Origin: Ascaris suum
Lineage: Eukaryota > Nematoda > Chromadorea > Rhabditida > Ascarididae
Assembly: GCA_013433145.1 (NCBI GenBank)
Contig: CM024178.1
Coordinates: 806,001 to 870,000, forward strand
DNA: 64,000 nt
Direction of reading: 5' to 3'
In this document: positions 56,501 to 60,500 of the stretch, piece after piece
Layout of the letters: each line of letters begins with the position of its first letter
Position numbering within the stretch: position 1 is the first letter of the stretch
Made by a program: the position numbers and the translations under genes
The notes under the pieces: generated by a model
What the model was told of the DNA's origin: nothing
What the model saw: the letters and a program-made list of their open reading frames with translations, nothing else
Databases searched by the model: none

Positions 56501-57481
56501 CAGTTAAATTGATTTGAATGATCCACTAAGATCGACGAATTGTGACTTGAGAGATATTGAACGTTGAGTATACATGCAGATTCGAATCGCTAAAGGAGCC
56601 TGCGAGATTACGTCGTGCAGCACTAGAAGAAAGTCAGAAGTGGCACAAGCTATCGTTTGATGTCGACTGTGAGATGCAGTGGATCGCCGAGAAGGTTCCG
56701 ATTGCTGCATCCGAGGATTCGGGACGTTCACTAACCGAAGCAACCAATATGCAAAAGAAGCACGAACAACTCGAGGTTATCGTCATTTCCACACTCGTTC
56801 TGAATAATCTTTCATGTCATATGTTGGATATCGTCCCATTCAAGAGTTTTTATAGAGGCAGTTTTAGCCGGCATACGTGCGTATATTTTCAGTTTATGGG
56901 GAGGGGGAGTGGGAGCAGGAGAGAGGAGAGGGAGGCGTATGATAACATGGAGTTAGATGATATCACTCGCAAAGCATGAGCAGAGTTATTGCGGGCTTGG
57001 GCTGTCGAGATAAACTACAGAAATAACTTTGATGGGATCGTTGTTTTATATTTGGATGTATTATTGCATATTTATTTATTTATTTGGATAGGAATCGTTG
57101 CTGCAGTTTTGTTTCGATGGAAGTACACCCCATTTCCTTATTGATTGGCCACATAGCTGATACGATGACCTTTATCATCATCTTTTGTAGCAAATGTGCC
57201 GTACGTAGCGCATCGATATAGCATTGATCTTCATCGTTTCACCTATGCAAGTGGTTTTTTTTTTTGCGTTTTTGTGGTCAACGAACAAACAGATTTAAAT
57301 AATGTTTTTTGCATTGTTGCAGAGTGAAGTAAATTCGAGACTTCCACATATAAAAGCGACGCTGAAGCGAGGTGAAGACCTCATCAAAGAAAAACATTAT
57401 GCACACGATCAGATTAAAGCCAAGTGTGAACAGGTATGTCATCCATCGAATACACAGTGATATGTTGACTTTTGCTACTTG

Positions 57482-57549
<68 letters not shown>

Positions 57550-60500
57550 CATTTACTTCTGTTTGTATCTGCATTTATATTTACATTTATGTTTGTTTGT
57601 AGTGAATAGAATCTTATGTTGTTATTATCGGATTTCTGCAATCGTTTTCGGATCGATTTTTTCTTCATTTATTAAAGTTTAGATTATTCGACATCGATAG
57701 TGATCTTTGGTTGTTTCTATCACGGCAGTTAATAAGGTTGTCGTTTTAATTGCAGAAAGGCAATTTGCATTTTGAAGGTGCTCTATCTTCCCCGTTACGA
57801 TGGTGCTTGATCGGATCTAACTTCCTTCTTACAGTCGGGATCAGATCTTTGCCGTAGTCTGCGAGCCATGTATTTTCCCGCCGCCATAATTTAAGGATTT
57901 TTTAAAATGAGGTTCTGTTTTGTTTCCAGCTGGCAGGAGCTTGGGCACATTTGGGTCAGCTGGTTCGTAAGAGGAGGAATTTGCTGGAATGGGCACTTAA
58001 GGAGGAGCAATATCTCTTCGATGCAGCTGAGGTAGGTCTCGTTTCTTTTTATTCTTTGATATATCATAGGCCACTTAAAATAAATACTACGGCTCATCTA
58101 TGCGTTTTATTATATTACTCTAGGAGAGGAAGAAAGTTTTTAAAATAAAGGTATATCTCTTTCAAGGTGGAATCGTGGATGAATGAGAAGAGACCGGCAC
58201 TCTCATCGGAGGATTACGGAAAAGACGAAGACGCTGCGCAGAAATTGCTTGCGAAACATAAAGCTCTGCAAGCGGATATGAGCACGTACAGGTAATATGC
58301 AGTGACATAAACCTCTTACTTTTTTTGCAATTGTTAGAGGATTCTATTGCCTATTCGATTGGCACGTACATCGGCACTGACAAGGCTTTTATGATAAAAT
58401 TAAAACTTTTTTCAATTGGTTGATGGCTTTAAGTAGTTTGTTGTTTGCTCTTTTACTGATTTTTGAATAGTTCGGTGAGTATGCTCATGTTTATTTTTTC
58501 TATTTTCGGTTGGTGAAAAACCGCGTATGAGGGGATGGATGCGTGATCCACCGGTTCAGAGATTTCATCTCGATGTTTACTGTATTGATTCGATCAAAGT
58601 GTAAGATGTGGGATATCCGGACCTCTTGTGGGTTGTGTTTCGAGAACCTCATCACTAGCCTGAGCTCCATCTTTTCATGACCCATCGAACTTTCTGTCTT
58701 TCTGAAGGTGCCATATTCGAATGCCTTTGGGTATGTAGTCATTTGCAGAAAATGTATTTATATGTTTATTACAACAAGTAAAGCGGTTTTTCAGGACGTA
58801 ATCCCGCCCACTTACATGGGGATTGCCTCACATTAATCGATTCCGCAGATATTGACTCGTTGATAGTCTCTAACAGCATCAAAAATATCAAAATTTTTTG
58901 AACATTTTCAAGAATTTCATGCAGCAACATCCGTTGTAGTGGAGCAGTGGTCATGCAACTTGCATGTAGAAGATAAGTTATGAAGCATTTCGTTTTACGA
59001 CATTAGAGAATGTCTAAGTTTTTGAAATGTTGCCGAAAATTTTCAAAAAGCAGCCATTAGCCTTTGTTAATTGAGGCAATGATCATGAAAAATTTTCATT
59101 TTTTTGCAGTCTCAATTAGGGACGTTTTTGTTTCCATTATCCACTCGAACGTATCTATGTGTGGGATATTTGCTAGTTGATGTAAATTTTTTTGATATCT
59201 AAGATTGGTTGCTCTTCTGTAGTTGTAATATATAATAGTGGAATTGTTTAATGCATATATTATATAAGCATCCCTTAAATGGAATATTAATTGCAATGTT
59301 ATGTTATCAATTTAATTCCATGTTTTCGTTGGATAAAATTTATAGGCAGTGGCTTGAGAAGTTGGCAATGAAATGTGCTGAGCTGAAAAAATCTGTACGA
59401 TCTGGAGGTGAACGATTTGAGAATCGTCAAATGGAATTGGAGAAAGAATTCGATGCACTATGGAAAATGGCCGAAGAGAGGAGAAAACAACTTGAGAATG
59501 CTGTTCATCTCTATCAATACTTGAGGGAGAGTCAAGAGCTCGAACTTTGGATCAACGAGCAACTTCAAATCGCTATGAGTGAAGATTATGGGCAAGATTA
59601 TGAGCATCTCAAGGTTTAATTTTATCAATCAATATTTATATTTATATATTGAAATGCTTTTAATTGCGAAGGTTGAATTTACGAATCACATTGGAGATCT
59701 AAATATATGACTGAGTATATTTAGTATCAAGATGAGGAATTTTATTGTGTATTATTAATATTTAGTACTATTAATATCTATCAAACTAACATTACTATGA
59801 TTTGATATATATTATATTGTTAGCATTATTACAAGATTATGATTGTAAAAGGAAAAAGTTAATGAGTCGTCTGCTCTCAGGTGTGAGATTGCAAGAGTTC
59901 ATTAAAGCAGTTACGTAGAGTTATTTACATTCTGCATACAGGTGAGCAGTATAGACACTTGATAAACTGGTTTGGAGGTCGGGAGGAGATAGAAGGAACT
60001 GTTGGGATCTCCAGAACAAAGTGATTTGCGAAAGCATCCTGGAATGATTCATTTAGTATTGGGGAGCTATTTCTGAACAATCCTGCTGATCAACAGTGTA
60101 GACCTTATGCTTTATTGGAGGTCATAGGTGAAGGTTTCTGAGAGCAGTTTGCGAAGTCTTCAATAATCGAAGAGGGGAAGGAGGAGGCCTCAACAATAGA
60201 ACTGAAATACGCTCTATCAATTTATGTACTTGAGGGTATATTGAAGAGTCCTATAGTTTTTAAATGGAATTTTGATGGTATATATGGTATAAAAAAATAG
60301 TCAAGATGTAATTTTATTCACAAGCATTTGGGGTAATTTTCTCTTGAAGGAATGATCGTACTTAAGGAATGGTTCTAATACTTCCATCGAAATGATTCTC
60401 TCGCCTGATTTATGATTCATATCTTGCATCGATCTTACCTTATTTTTCTCAAATTTATTGATTTCATTCAAATTTGTCGAGTTTTCATGAATTTATCGAT

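Noticed and set aside
57278..57682. Frames reading YIYIYI on both strands
   Set aside because: Translation of the (TA)n microsatellite.
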